This document shows, piece by piece, positions 28,011 through 37,887 of a stretch of DNA of 64,000 nucleotides (position 1 is the stretch's first letter; every line of letters starts with the position of its first letter). The stretch comes from Calothrix sp. HK-06. Its GTDB lineage: Bacteria; Cyanobacteriota; Cyanobacteriia; Cyanobacteriales; Nostocaceae. The translations under genes and the position numbers were made by a program. The notes beneath the pieces are model-generated. The model was not told the DNA's origin and did not search any database. It was given only the letters and a program-made list of their open reading frames with translations. Location: positions 124,001 through 188,000 of the forward strand of contig NZ_MRCD01000004.1 in assembly GCF_001904745.1 (NCBI RefSeq), given 5' to 3'.

Positions 28011-28118
28011 ATCCCCCCAACCCCCCTTGTTAAGGGGGGCTTTAAATCTTGTTTCTCCCGAATTTCAGTGGACTTTTATGAAATCTTGTTCCCCCTTATT
28101 AAGGGGGGTAGGGGGGAT
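28011..28118. repeat. cccccc/gggggg hairpin repeat, copy 2 (double)
   Basis: Two hairpins of the same family as at 23833: ccccccaaccccccttgtta then ggggggc, and 60 bases later cccccttattaagggggg plus taggggggat. They lie between the convergent exported-protein and carbonic anhydrase genes. Confidence 0.6.
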
Positions 28119-28186
28119 CAAAATCGTACAAAGCAACTTGACAATACATGTTTGTATATCCTAACCATTATTTAGAGGGCTTTATA

Positions 28187-28873
28187 CTAAATAATTGTTA
28201 CTTCTCCTGTATCTAAATCATAACGCCCCCCCACTATTTTAAGCTTACTTACATCTATTAATTGAGATAAAAGTTGAGAACTATCTCTCATTTTTTCAAC
28301 TTGATATTTCACATTTTCAACTACAGCCTTCTCAACCGTCTGTTTTGAGAAGCCCTTGATATCCTTAATAGCTGGTTTAATACTATTAACAAAAGTGCCC
28401 ATAAGACCAGGTAATGGTTCACCTTTTACAGCTGCAGTTACGGCGCCACATCTTTCATGACCTAGCACCATAATTAAGGGACAACTCAATTCCACTGCGG
28501 CATATTCAATACTACCTAGTGCTTCAGGTGTTACAATATTCCCTGCTATACGGATATCAAATAAATCGCCCATCCCTTGGTCAAAGAGAATTTCTCCAGA
28601 TACGCGAGAATCGGCACAACTAAGTATAGTCGCAAAGGGATGCTGGGCTTGTGCTATTTCTTCCAAGCGAATTTTTGATTGGTGAGGATGTTGAGATTTT
28701 TGCTGTATAAACCGCTTGTTTCCATCCAATAGTCTTTCCAACGCTGCATCAGGACTTATTGCCTCATTTTCGGCAGCAGTTGCTTGGCGTATACCACTAA
28801 CAGACATTAGAATACTACCGCCTGCAAGTTGTAAAAGCTGGCGCCGACCTAAAAATCCATTTATTCGGGTCAT
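28187..28873 (-). CDS. beta-carbonic anhydrase with Tat signal
   Basis: Interconverts CO2 and bicarbonate. A 228-aa protein. Residues 1-33 carry twin arginines (GRRQLLQLAGG) and end in ATAA, so it is probably exported by the Tat system as a folded zinc protein. Zinc ligands and the activating pair are intact: C86, D88 and R90 (SCADSR), and H139 and C142 (GHERCGAV). It is the last gene after sbtA and sbtB with a 12-base gap. Inference: it supplies periplasmic bicarbonate for SbtA or recaptures leaked CO2. It resembles the periplasmic EcaB-type enzymes of cyanobacteria; that identity is not proven. Confidence 0.9.
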   Translation of the reverse strand: MTRINGFLGRRQLLQLAGGSILMSVSGIRQATAAENEAISPDAALERLLDGNKRFIQQKSQHPHQSKIRLEEIAQAQHPFATILSCADSRVSGEILFDQGMGDLFDIRIAGNIVTPEALGSIEYAAVELSCPLIMVLGHERCGAVTAAVKGEPLPGLMGTFVNSIKPAIKDIKGFSKQTVEKAVVENVKYQVEKMRDSSQLLSQLIDVSKLKIVGGRYDLDTGEVTII

Positions 28874-28885
28874 TTTATTAATTTC

Positions 28886-29182
28886 CTAAAGAGAAGCTAC
28901 ACACCTAGTAGAACGAATCTCCATTGCATCAGTGATATAACACGCACCTCCAAACTTGTTGAGAATAGGTCTAATTTTTTCTACCACTGATTTGAGTTGC
29001 TCTGGCGAACAGTAGACTATCACAAAAATATTGTCCAGTTCTGTTGCCGTTGCACCAGGACTTTTGCCCGCCACGTTGCGAATTATAGTGTACGCAGGCG
29101 CCCCTGCTTTCTCTAAGCCATCTAAAATTTTTCCCAGTTCTACCGCATTAGCGATAATCTCTACTCTTTTGACTGGGTGCAT
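28886..29182 (-). CDS. sbtB: SbtB, PII-like regulator of SbtA
   Basis: A 98-aa PII-like trimeric protein that binds adenine nucleotides (cAMP, AMP, ADP) and gates the bicarbonate transporter SbtA in other cyanobacteria. Family features are KRVEIIANAVELGKILDGLE, GAPAYTIIRNVAGKS and NIFVIVYCSPEQL. The C-terminus is DAMEIRSTRCVASL and lacks the CGPxGC redox hairpin known from the Synechocystis protein. It starts three bases after the sbtA stop, so the two are co-translated. Confidence 0.88.
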   Translation of the reverse strand: MHPVKRVEIIANAVELGKILDGLEKAGAPAYTIIRNVAGKSPGATATELDNIFVIVYCSPEQLKSVVEKIRPILNKFGGACYITDAMEIRSTRCVASL

Positions 29183-29185
29183 AAT

Positions 29186-30160
29186 TCACCTCCAAAGGAT
29201 ACTGATGCCATAAAGGTATAAAGGAATTCCAACAATTATATTAAAGGGGAATGTTAGTGCTAAAGCGGCAGTAATATAAAGACTGGGGTTTGCTTCTGGC
29301 AGTGTCAATCTCATAGCAGCTGGAACAGCAATGTAAGAAGCACTGGCACACAAAACTGAAAATAAAAGGGCATTTCCTTGTGACATTCCAATTAGTTTTG
29401 CTAAAAGTATGCCAACTGTTGCATTAACGATTGGGGTCAAAATAGAAAAAGTAATCAAGAACGGGCCTGCTTTACCCAAGTCTTTAATTCTGCCAGCTGC
29501 TACTAATCCCATATCTAGCAAAAAGAAAGTGAGAACGCCATAAAATATACCTTGAGTAAATGGCTCCTCCATCTTCCAACCTTTTTCTCCAGAAAGAATC
29601 CCAATTACAAGGCTACCTACCAAGAGAAATACAGAACTGTTAAGAAAAGCATCTCGCAAAACTTCTGACCAAGAGAAGTCCCCATCCTCTTTGTCTTCTT
29701 GTGCAAATACTCTTACTAACAACAGTCCCACAATAATCGCTGGAGATTCCATTAAAGCTAAGGCTGCTACCATATAGCCGCTAAATTGAATTCCAACTTC
29801 ATTCAAAAAAGACCCCGCTGTAATAAATGTCACAGCACTAATGGAACCATAAGTGGCTGCAATAGCGGCTGCATTATACAGGTCGAGTTGGAGTCTGAGA
29901 ATAAAAAATGTGTACACTGGTACAGCACAAGCCATGAACATGGCAGCCAAGAGGGTAAATACCACCTCAGAATTGATGCCACTTTTAACAAGTTCTGCCC
30001 CTCCCTTAAATCCAATTGCAAACAGCAAATATAGGGAAAAAAGTTTAGGCAAAGGTTGAGGAATTTCTAAATCTGATTTGACAGTCACGGCCAGCATCCC
30101 CATAAAAAAGGAAAGAACTGCTGGACTCAAGATGTTGGACATCACCAGGCTTATATCCAT
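29186..30160 (-). CDS. sbtA: SbtA, sodium-dependent bicarbonate transporter
   Basis: Integral plasma-membrane Na+/HCO3- symporter of the SbtA (DUF897) family. It starts MDISLVMSNILSPAVLSFFM, with KLFSLYLLFAIGFKGG and GSISAVTFITA matching the inverted-repeat transporter core, and about 10 hydrophobic helices. 324 aa, shorter than the about 370 residues of the Synechocystis protein; the central cytoplasmic loop (AQEDKEDGDFSWSEVLRD) is short. First gene of sbtA-sbtB-carbonic anhydrase. Induction under low carbon through a LysR regulator is known elsewhere and likely here. Confidence 0.9.
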   Translation of the reverse strand: MDISLVMSNILSPAVLSFFMGMLAVTVKSDLEIPQPLPKLFSLYLLFAIGFKGGAELVKSGINSEVVFTLLAAMFMACAVPVYTFFILRLQLDLYNAAAIAATYGSISAVTFITAGSFLNEVGIQFSGYMVAALALMESPAIIVGLLLVRVFAQEDKEDGDFSWSEVLRDAFLNSSVFLLVGSLVIGILSGEKGWKMEEPFTQGIFYGVLTFFLLDMGLVAAGRIKDLGKAGPFLITFSILTPIVNATVGILLAKLIGMSQGNALLFSVLCASASYIAVPAAMRLTLPEANPSLYITAALALTFPFNIIVGIPLYLYGISILWR

Positions 30161-30762
30161 CCCTAAATCTCCTTTCTATAATAGAACCAGCTGTAAAAAC
30201 AAGCTTTTCTCATCACAGTATTTTGATGCCTGAGTAATGACCGAAGTATACAATTTAAAACGCAAGTAAGTCAGCAAGAAAATACAGAACTACATTAAGG
30301 AATGTGAATACGTCTGAAATCCTTACCAGTGACTAATTGCAAAGAACAAATGACGACTATAACGCACGAGCGGTTTATTTACAGCATTTGCTCCGACTTA
30401 CGTGCGTAAGACCAAAGGCTAGCAATCGCATACATTAACCGTGATTGTTTGAAACAAACACAGTCAAATAGCGCGTTGTAAAACTTTTAATCATGCAACG
30501 CCATTATAATTTGAGCCGATCTTACACTATGGTTATCATATAACGCTGTAAGCATACCTGCTCAAGTCTCTCTTGAGAATAATTATAAAGTTATCGAGTT
30601 TACGAGGCGCCTGACTTTTTTTATTTTGGGGGGTTACGGGGGTCAGATTCCCTAGGTGCTTAAATTTAAATATCGAAGCGGTACGACAGGTTGTTAACAA
30701 GCAGAATAAAGAATCTCCAACTTAAAAGCGAATATTTTCTCGTATCCACTTTTTAAATGCTT
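30161..30762. other. 600-base spacer upstream of sbtA
   Basis: No gene is supported. It should contain the sbtA promoter (minus strand). Visible structure includes a short palindrome ctcaagtctctcttgag at about 30563-30579 and a gggggg-rich piece at about 30628-30645. A GGCGCC site lies at 30607. No confident -35/-10 or LysR box could be assigned. Confidence 0.5.
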
Positions 30763-31368
30763 TCAACGCAATGCTTCTCCTTCAAGTCTACTTTGTTCGA
30801 CAATTCTAGGAATTATTTCTAATATTGGTAAGTTGGGAAAAGTCGGGCTGACATCAGATTTAACATACTCGCCATTTTGATAAATATCTATTTGAAGGTT
30901 GCCGTTATCGTAACGCCATAATTCTGGGACTCCAAGTTGCTTGTATACATCCAACTGAGTTTTAGAAGTTACATCAACTTCAATAGCCAGGTCGGGTGGT
31001 GGGTCAATTGTAAGGTCGATACGTTCTTTACCAACCATCAAACCATAATTTTGAATATAGAAAGAATCATCTGGTTCTACACCTTGAGCCATATCTTCTC
31101 GCTTAAACGTTGTTGACCCAAATGGCTCGCAGTCTATTTCTAGTGCATCAAGGAGAATTTTTACTAAGTCTCCAATGATAACTTTGGCTTTTTCGTGCTT
31201 CGGTAACGGCATTCTAATTTCTAATGTACCCTGGCTGTAAGCTAAACGCGCGGCTCTATGGGCGCCAAGCTCTTCTAAAATTGCTTCAAATTCTTGCCAA
31301 CTGACATCATGGAATATGACTCGATGTCCTGGTGGCACACTTAATTGTCGTAATTGAGGCGTTACCAT
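30763..31368 (-). CDS. Uma2 family (DUF820) putative endonuclease
   Basis: A 201-aa protein of the Uma2/DUF820 family, which has a PD-(D/E)XK nuclease fold and is strongly expanded in cyanobacteria. Recognisable parts are VIFHDVSWQEFEAILEELG, AYSQGTLEIRMPLPKHE, then the core PDLAIEVDVTSKT. C-terminal lines are LGVPELWRYDNGNLQIDIYQ. Role unknown; a nuclease or mobile-element-linked function is guessed for the family. It opens a stretch of accessory genes and remnants. Confidence 0.85.
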   Translation of the reverse strand: MVTPQLRQLSVPPGHRVIFHDVSWQEFEAILEELGAHRAARLAYSQGTLEIRMPLPKHEKAKVIIGDLVKILLDALEIDCEPFGSTTFKREDMAQGVEPDDSFYIQNYGLMVGKERIDLTIDPPPDLAIEVDVTSKTQLDVYKQLGVPELWRYDNGNLQIDIYQNGEYVKSDVSPTFPNLPILEIIPRIVEQSRLEGEALR

Positions 31369-31514
31369 TTTAATAAAATTTTAAGTTGAATAGGTAAAGT
31401 TATTATAGCAATATTATACTTAAAACTATCTAGATAACTAAATTATTACGTACAAATAGATTTAAGCGCACGATTTTTGTCGTTTGTTTCATTAGCACAA
31501 TCAAATATTTTTAG

Positions 31515-31652
31515 TTATTGGAACAATTTGCAAGCCATTTCTAAATTTTCAATCGCTTCTGGTATTTGCTTAAGGTCTTTTTCAATAGGTAGGCGTAAAT
31601 ATGTTGATGTTTCTTCTAATGTAAGAACATTAGGTATAGTGACTTTATCCAT
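31515..31652 (-). pseudogene. truncated excisionase-like HTH protein, 45 aa
   Basis: The minus strand reads MDKVTIPNVLTLEETSTYLR then LPIEKDLKQIPEAIENLEMA and stops early. The first half matches the N-terminus of small cyanobacterial HTH/excisionase-like proteins (TLEE...YLRLP..). The recognition helix and the WRF region are missing, so this is probably a deletion remnant, though a tiny expressed protein cannot be excluded. Confidence 0.4.
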
Positions 31653-31704
31653 ATACAATTAGGTTATATAATATATTATTTAATAAGTTTTATGAAAAAT
31701 TAAT

Positions 31705-31958
31705 ATGGAATCAAACTATAACACGAAAGAAAACAGAGGAAAGCATTTCTTACAACATTACTCATCCTTATTGCTAGTATATCTTTTTGGATATTAATCG
31801 GGTTACAAATTATTGTTTTTCGGCGCGATTTTGTTGGCTTTTGGTTAAAGGCGCCATACTATTATCCTTACAGCTTTGCTTTTGCTGAGTTTGTTGCTTT
31901 ATCTTGCGGAACTTGCATAATATGGTTTATGCAACCAAAACATTATAGGGGGTTCTAA
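31705..31958 (+). pseudogene. frameshifted small membrane protein
   Basis: ATG at 31705 begins MESNYNTKENRG in one frame. A neighbouring frame continues as KAFLTTLLILIASISFWILI, then FWLKAPYYYPYSFAFAEFVA and ends in MQPKHYRGF at 31958. The second frame has no start of its own. A single-base change near 31738 would restore one protein of about 84 aa with two membrane segments. The family is not recognised. Confidence 0.4.
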
Positions 31959-32099
31959 ATAAATTAATACATCGACATCGCTATCTGTGGTTGCTTCATC
32001 CTTAGCAACAGAACCAAACACAGCTAGGGAGTGAACACCTAAACTTTTCAAATTTGCTTTTATGCTGACTAATATATCGATTACTTGGTCGCGCGGCAT
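31899..32099 (-). pseudogene. truncated MNT-type nucleotidyltransferase
   Basis: The minus strand encodes MPRDQVIDILVSIKANLK and then LGVHSLAVFGSVAKDEATTD, SDVDVLIYLEPP. The GSxxxxxxxxxSDxD signature of the minimal nucleotidyltransferase family (antitoxins of HEPN/MNT pairs) is intact up to D-x-D. After LEPP the sequence loses similarity (IMFWLHKPYYAS) and stops at 66 aa, where about 100 are usual. The lost end overlaps the broken membrane-protein ORF, pointing to a deletion or fusion. Confidence 0.55.
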
Positions 32100-32181
32100 A
32101 AAATTTATCGATAATATAATCGCGCTTCGTCAATGTTACCACAATCCATAAGGGAGAATGTGGCGCCACAAGTCGCTTATA

Positions 32182-32523
32182 TTATAAACCTAACCCCAAG
32201 TGTAATTTTAACGCAGCATCAACTAAAACTATCAACTCTTCGCTTAAACTACCGACGACCTCGCTAGTTATACGTTCTTTAGAAATTGTTCGCACTTGTT
32301 GTGCTTGTACTTTAGAAGGTCTAGATAAATTGCTATCCTCTGGTGTAATCAAAACTTCAAATGGATAAACGCGCGTTACGTTAGAAGTAAGGGGCAAAAT
32401 CGTTACTGTGGTAGAAGTACGATTATTTGCATTATTGCTTACTATCAAGACCGGACGGCGTTTGCCCATTTCTGAACCCACCACAGGACTAAGGTCGGCG
32501 TAAAAAATATCACCACGTTTCAT
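32182..32523 (-). CDS. MazF/PemK-type endoribonuclease toxin
   Basis: A 113-aa toxin of the MazF/PemK family that cleaves mRNA. Hallmarks are KRGDIFYADLSPVVGSE, then KRRPVLIVSNN and ILPLTSN, with KVQAQQVRTISKERI near the end. The open frame starts at 32535 (MDWL), but the internal ATG at 32523 gives the canonical MKRGDIFYADL start. The upstream antitoxin gene overlaps it by 14 bases, typical of a coupled toxin-antitoxin operon. Confidence 0.88.
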   Translation of the reverse strand: MKRGDIFYADLSPVVGSEMGKRRPVLIVSNNANNRTSTTVTILPLTSNVTRVYPFEVLITPEDSNLSRPSKVQAQQVRTISKERITSEVVGSLSEELIVLVDAALKLHLGLGL

Positions 32524-32734
32524 CAGCCAATCCATCCGCGACTGTCACATCCCAAACGCTGTCAACCTCAGCAGACGCTAACCGATAAGCTTCTTCTAGT
32601 TCCCGGTTTCGCAGTAACTCCAATGCTTCCTCAATTACTTGAGAACGAGACTTACATCCTTTGCTCATTTTATAGTTTTCAATAAACTCCACTAAGGATG
32701 GTGGCAAGGAGATAGATAATTTCTCTACGTTCAT
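32510..32734 (-). CDS. ribbon-helix-helix antitoxin partner of MazF
   Basis: A 74-aa CopG/MazE-like protein: EKLSISLPPSLVEFIENY forms the N-terminal DNA-binding beta strand and helix, followed by KSRSQVIEEALELL. The acidic C-terminus (EVDSVWDVTVADGLADETW) should wrap the toxin. First gene of the pair; autorepression of the operon is expected from the family. Confidence 0.85.
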   Translation of the reverse strand: MNVEKLSISLPPSLVEFIENYKMSKGCKSRSQVIEEALELLRNRELEEAYRLASAEVDSVWDVTVADGLADETW

Positions 32735-33206
32735 ATTCCTACTATTGGTAGTAAAACTCTTCCTACCAACTATAGTAGCTTAGTTTTTGACCATGAAGTC
32801 AAAATTGGTTAGCTGAAAAATGATTGCGAGACCGAAAGTACGCTTACATCAGCACTTAGAGTGAGTGTTAAAATTTGGCTTCTTCCTAAAATCAATAGAT
32901 TTATTGTACTTAAAAATACATATAAAATCGGTAATATAACTTAAATTTTCTAAACAGTGTTACTAATGTCTTTAAATAGGGAATCTTGAAATTAGAACAA
33001 TTTTTTCAAAATTAAGTTCTACTAATCATGACACAGCAAAATGTTTCAGAGCTTGCAAAGCAGGGCAATGCTGTAGTACAAAAATATATCCTGGCTATAT
33101 ATTTTTTCTTGGTTAGAATTGACACAATCATTTTGGGCATTTAAGTTTCTCTCTAAATGCCTGAAAGTTAATGTACTTATATTTAAATTATATATTAGGG
33201 TTTAAA
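32735..33206. other. spacer between MazEF and the HSDR_N gene
   Basis: AT-rich, noncoding apart from the remnant at 33028-33144. No GGCGCC sites. No promoter could be assigned with confidence. Confidence 0.5.
33028..33144 (+). pseudogene. N-terminal remnant of a cyanobacterial MTQxNVSELAKQG protein
   Basis: A 38-codon frame begins MTQQNVSELAKQGNAVVQKY and then degenerates to ILAIYFFLVRIDTIILGI. The first 13 residues match an N-terminus I recall as shared by several larger cyanobacterial proteins. The remainder does not, so the gene seems to be broken just after its start. Confidence 0.4.
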
Positions 33207-34406
33207 ATGGGATTCACAGAAGATATTGCTAAGTTGTCAGAAAGAGTCCGTAATAGAGCAGAGCAGGTTGTAGGAGAAGAAGCGACTAAAATGGCGCTCA
33301 TCGTACCTTTTTTAAGCACTCTTGGTTACGATGTTTATGACCCAAGCGAAGTTAAACCTGAATATATAGCAGATTTTGCTATTAGAAAGGCAGGACAATT
33401 TGAGAAGGTTGATTATGCAATAGCTATTAACGGTAGTATTGTAATGCTTGTAGAAGCAAAAGCTCGCGGACAAAAAGCAGAAGCTCATGATGGTCAACTT
33501 AGTCGTTATTTCAATGGTCTCATAACTACTAAGGTTGCTATAGTAACGAATGGTATTGAATATCGCTTCTTTACAGACTTGCGTGACAAAAATGTCATGG
33601 ATAAGGAACCATTTTTTACTTTTAATATTCTTGAGTACGATGATAAAGATATAGATAATTTGAAGTTATTCCATAGAGATAATTTTGATGTTGCATCGAT
33701 TAATCAGTATGCAGAAGAAATGGTTTACGTTAAAGGAATGACTCAGTTAGTTGGTCATCTTTTACGTTCTCCATCTGAAGAATTTATTCGTTTCTTAGTA
33801 GCTGAACTAGGTAAGGCGACGCCTAACTATCAGATTCAAGGTAAAATTACCAATAAAGTGATTGAAAAATTTAAGCCTATTGTTAAAAAATCTATTCAAG
33901 GTAGTTTAGTCGAACTGATGACACGCTCATTAAGTCAAGACATTATTCAATTGAGCGAAGTAACTAACACAGAAGAAGCTGAGGAGTTAGATGCTTTAGA
34001 AGCGAATGATACTAAAGTTACCGAAGAATCGAAAATTATAACAACAGAAGAAGAACTCAAAGCTTTTGATAAAATTAGGAGTATTGTCACCACCTCTAAA
34101 AATTATCAGCATGACGTGTACTATAAAGATACCGAGTCTTACTTTAGTGTTCATCTTGGTAAAGCTAATTGGTGGTTCCTCCGATTCTACTTATCTTCTT
34201 CTAAAAAGACATTTATCGCTCGCTTAAGCCCAGAAGAAGCAAAACAACTAGCACCAGAATTTACAATTCAAGAAGTGCCTCCTTCAGCTTCAGAAGTTAC
34301 ATCGAAAATTACTATTTCTTCTGTAGACGACTTGGATAAATTATCGCAAATTATTATTAAAGCTTATGAAGCAGAAGCTTTTAAGCACTCACTTCAGAAA
34401 ATATAA
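33207..34406 (+). CDS. stand-alone type I restriction HSDR_N-like nuclease
   Basis: About 399 aa from ATG 33207 (the frame is open from 33171, but MGFTEDIAKL is the natural start). Residues 15-160 resemble the N-terminal PD-(D/E)XK nuclease domain of type I restriction R subunits: EATKMALIVPFLSTLGYDVY, D69 in KVDYAI, E83 and K85 in LVEAKA, then TDLRDKNVMD. No helicase motor is fused, and no hsdM/hsdS is nearby. The C-terminal half (about 300-399) may be a nucleic-acid or protein-binding module. It could be an orphan defence nuclease. The coding region lacks GGCGCC. Confidence 0.75.
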   Translation: MGFTEDIAKLSERVRNRAEQVVGEEATKMALIVPFLSTLGYDVYDPSEVKPEYIADFAIRKAGQFEKVDYAIAINGSIVMLVEAKARGQKAEAHDGQLSRYFNGLITTKVAIVTNGIEYRFFTDLRDKNVMDKEPFFTFNILEYDDKDIDNLKLFHRDNFDVASINQYAEEMVYVKGMTQLVGHLLRSPSEEFIRFLVAELGKATPNYQIQGKITNKVIEKFKPIVKKSIQGSLVELMTRSLSQDIIQLSEVTNTEEAEELDALEANDTKVTEESKIITTEEELKAFDKIRSIVTTSKNYQHDVYYKDTESYFSVHLGKANWWFLRFYLSSSKKTFIARLSPEEAKQLAPEFTIQEVPPSASEVTSKITISSVDDLDKLSQIIIKAYEAEAFKHSLQKI

Positions 34407-34410
34407 GGAG

Positions 34411-34445
34411 TATGTTGGGTTGCGCTGTCGCTCCACCCAACCTAC
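34411..34445. repeat. gttgggt/acccaac repeat, copy 2 (short)
   Basis: tatgttgggttgcgctgtcg followed by ctccacccaacctacgg: a compact hairpin of the same family as at 20037 and 45489. Confidence 0.55.
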
Positions 34446-34464
34446 GGATATTACAGATACTAAA

Positions 34465-34490
34465 AAAGGATGAGCTTTTGCCCATCCTTT
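34465..34490. terminator. bidirectional terminator between HSDR_N and ahcY
   Basis: aaaggatg, agcttttgcc, catccttt forms an 8-bp stem with flanking A and T/A runs, between convergent genes. It could end both transcripts. Confidence 0.5.
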
Positions 34491-34503
34491 AAAATCATGC
34501 ATT

Positions 34504-34531
34504 GTAGAGACGCGATTAATCGCGTCTCTAC
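34504..34531. repeat. gtagagacgcg hairpin repeat, copy 4
   Basis: A perfect palindrome gtagagacgcgattaatcgcgtctctac, 20 bases after the ahcY stop (downstream of ahcY in its direction of transcription). Confidence 0.7.
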
Positions 34532-34552
34532 ATTATTATGTCGTTCTACAAA

Positions 34553-35845
<1,293 letters not shown>

Positions 35846-36291
35846 TTAAAAGTAAAAACATAGCGTAATAATTACGCTCTCTACTAGGGTAGTCCATGAT
35901 TGAGAAAGTTAGTAGTACTTTACTTTTTCAGTCAATGGCTTCCATGCACTAGCTTGCCGCTTGATAGGCGTATTGTCAATGTTATCTGTACTTATTTTTC
36001 AGAAATTTAACTTTTATATCCGTAAATAAACTTATATAAATAAATAATTATGATTAGCCAACTGGCAACAGATACAACGGATGTAACGGATAGTTAATTC
36101 TATTGAACGAGTATAAGAGCGCGTAACAAATTAATCATCCGTTACATCCGCTCATCATCCGTTGCCATTTTTCATCTTTCTAAAGGTTAATGATGTCAAG
36201 GCTTGTTATGAGTATATTTACTAAAGTTAATGAATAGAGTATCGTTCATAAGCAAGGGCATACTCCATAACTCGTTAATCAAGGAGTAGTA
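35846..36291. other. divergent spacer between ahcY and mscS
   Basis: Contains an imperfect palindrome agcgtaataattacgct at about 35862-35878 close to the ahcY start, and the dispersed repeat at 36064-36166. No gene is supported. Promoters for both divergent genes must lie here. Confidence 0.5.
36064..36166. repeat. ggcaac-bounded dispersed repeat, copy 2
   Basis: It starts ggcaacagatacaacggatg and ends tcatcatccgttgcc, with gtaacggat and catccgttac inside. It is clearly related to the copy at 9064-9221 but shorter. Confidence 0.65.
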
Positions 36292-37887
36292 ATGCGGTTT
36301 AGATTTTTGGCAGTCGCAAGTTCTATCGCTGTTGTAACTTTATGCATTGTGCCAAAAGCTACAGGTCAAATCAATTTGCTACCTAATTTACTAATTCCTA
36401 CTAGCTCGAACAATGAGTCGGAGAATAGAGTTGTTAATGGTTGGGTTTACTTGGATGGTCGTCGCTTATTTCAGTTAGCAGCAGCTAGAGCGACTCTTGC
36501 AGAACGTTTAGAAAATGTCCAGCAGAATCTTAATGAAGCTAGTCGCGGTTATTTTGAATCATCTGCAACAGAACCAAAGGTGGAATTTAGGGTTCTAAAT
36601 GGGTTGCCAGTGATATATCTCAATAACCGCTACTTGATGACCGTAACTTCTAATGATGCTGCGTTACTACAGGTAGATTTACAGACAGCAGCAAATCAAA
36701 TTACTCAAATATTGCGGGATGATTTAATACAGGCAAAGCAAGAACGCTCAAGAGATTTTTTAATTCATCAAGGTTTTATTGCACTCGGAATAGGCGCCAG
36801 TGTATTTATTGTGAGTTGGGCTATTCATTCCTGGGAATGTCGTTTAAAAAGGAAAGCTTTACAATCAACTATACCAGCACCAAGCGAGGCGCCAATATCT
36901 ACACAACTAAAGCAACAACAACATAAAAATATCAAAGAAGTTAGGCGCCGACTTTTTCAGTTAGCACATACAGGAGCATGGGGAAGTGGCGCCTTTGTTA
37001 TTTTAGGCTTATTTCCATACACACGGATGTTGCAGGTAATTATTCTTAGAGCCGCACAAATTCCTTTTGCATTAGGTATTGTGGTACTAGGTACTTATGT
37101 TGTGATTCGCTTTAGCTATGCTTTAATTGACCGCTTCACTTCAGTTATAGTCAGCAGCAGTTTATTAAACCCTGAAACGCCTGAACGTTTACAGTTGCGT
37201 GTTTCTACTATATCTGGTGTCACCAAAAGTATTATCACGATTATTTGGGTAGGAGTTGGGATTCTCCTGACTTTAATTTCTTTAGGTATTGATATCGTCC
37301 CCTTAGTCGCTGGTGTTAGTGTGGTTGGTGTCGCAGTATCCCTTGCTTCACAGAATCTCATTAAAGACGCAATTAACGGTTTTCTGATTATTCTTGAAGA
37401 TCAGTATGCCTTGGGTGATGTTATTGCTTTAAACAATGTCAGTGGTTTGGTGGAAAATATGAACCTGCGTATTACCCAGATACGTGACGCAGAAGGTCGT
37501 TTAATTACCATTCCCAATAGCGAAATCAAAATTGTCGCAAATCTTTCTAGTCGTTGGTCGCGCGCGGACTTAAGTGTACCTGTTGCCTACAACACTGATA
37601 TTAGCCAAGCTTTAAAATTAATCGAAACTGTCGCAGTAGATATGGACTTAGACCCAGCATGGCAAGCGCAAATTATTGAAACTCCCAAAGTCTTGGGTGT
37701 CGATAACTTTGGCGAACGTGGTCTAATTATCCGTGTCTGGATAAAAACACAGCCACTTAAACAATGGGACGTTGCCAGAGAATTTAGGCGCCGTCTCAAG
37801 ATAGCCTTTGATAAAGCAGGAATTTCTATCCCAATTCCACAACAAGCTATTTGGATCAACGACGGGCAAACATTGAACAGCAAGTAG
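36292..37887 (+). CDS. MscS-type mechanosensitive channel
   Basis: A 531-aa protein with a signal peptide (1-26, ending near ATG-QIN), a periplasmic domain, and membrane helices at about 160-180, 228-246, 255-280, 310-335 and 337-360. The pore helix TM3 and following region carry GVSVVGVAVSLASQNLIKDAI, which matches the MscS consensus. It continues as the beta-domain (GDVIALNNVSGLVENMNLR, LITIPNSEI). Releases solutes under hypoosmotic stress. Six in-gene GGCGCC sites are not unusual here. Confidence 0.92.
   Translation: MRFRFLAVASSIAVVTLCIVPKATGQINLLPNLLIPTSSNNESENRVVNGWVYLDGRRLFQLAAARATLAERLENVQQNLNEASRGYFESSATEPKVEFRVLNGLPVIYLNNRYLMTVTSNDAALLQVDLQTAANQITQILRDDLIQAKQERSRDFLIHQGFIALGIGASVFIVSWAIHSWECRLKRKALQSTIPAPSEAPISTQLKQQQHKNIKEVRRRLFQLAHTGAWGSGAFVILGLFPYTRMLQVIILRAAQIPFALGIVVLGTYVVIRFSYALIDRFTSVIVSSSLLNPETPERLQLRVSTISGVTKSIITIIWVGVGILLTLISLGIDIVPLVAGVSVVGVAVSLASQNLIKDAINGFLIILEDQYALGDVIALNNVSGLVENMNLRITQIRDAEGRLITIPNSEIKIVANLSSRWSRADLSVPVAYNTDISQALKLIETVAVDMDLDPAWQAQIIETPKVLGVDNFGERGLIIRVWIKTQPLKQWDVAREFRRRLKIAFDKAGISIPIPQQAIWINDGQTLNSK

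Noticed and set aside
30161-30762. LysR operator upstream of sbtA
   Set aside because: Several TTA...TAA-type matches exist in this AT-rich spacer; none stands out, so no site is called.
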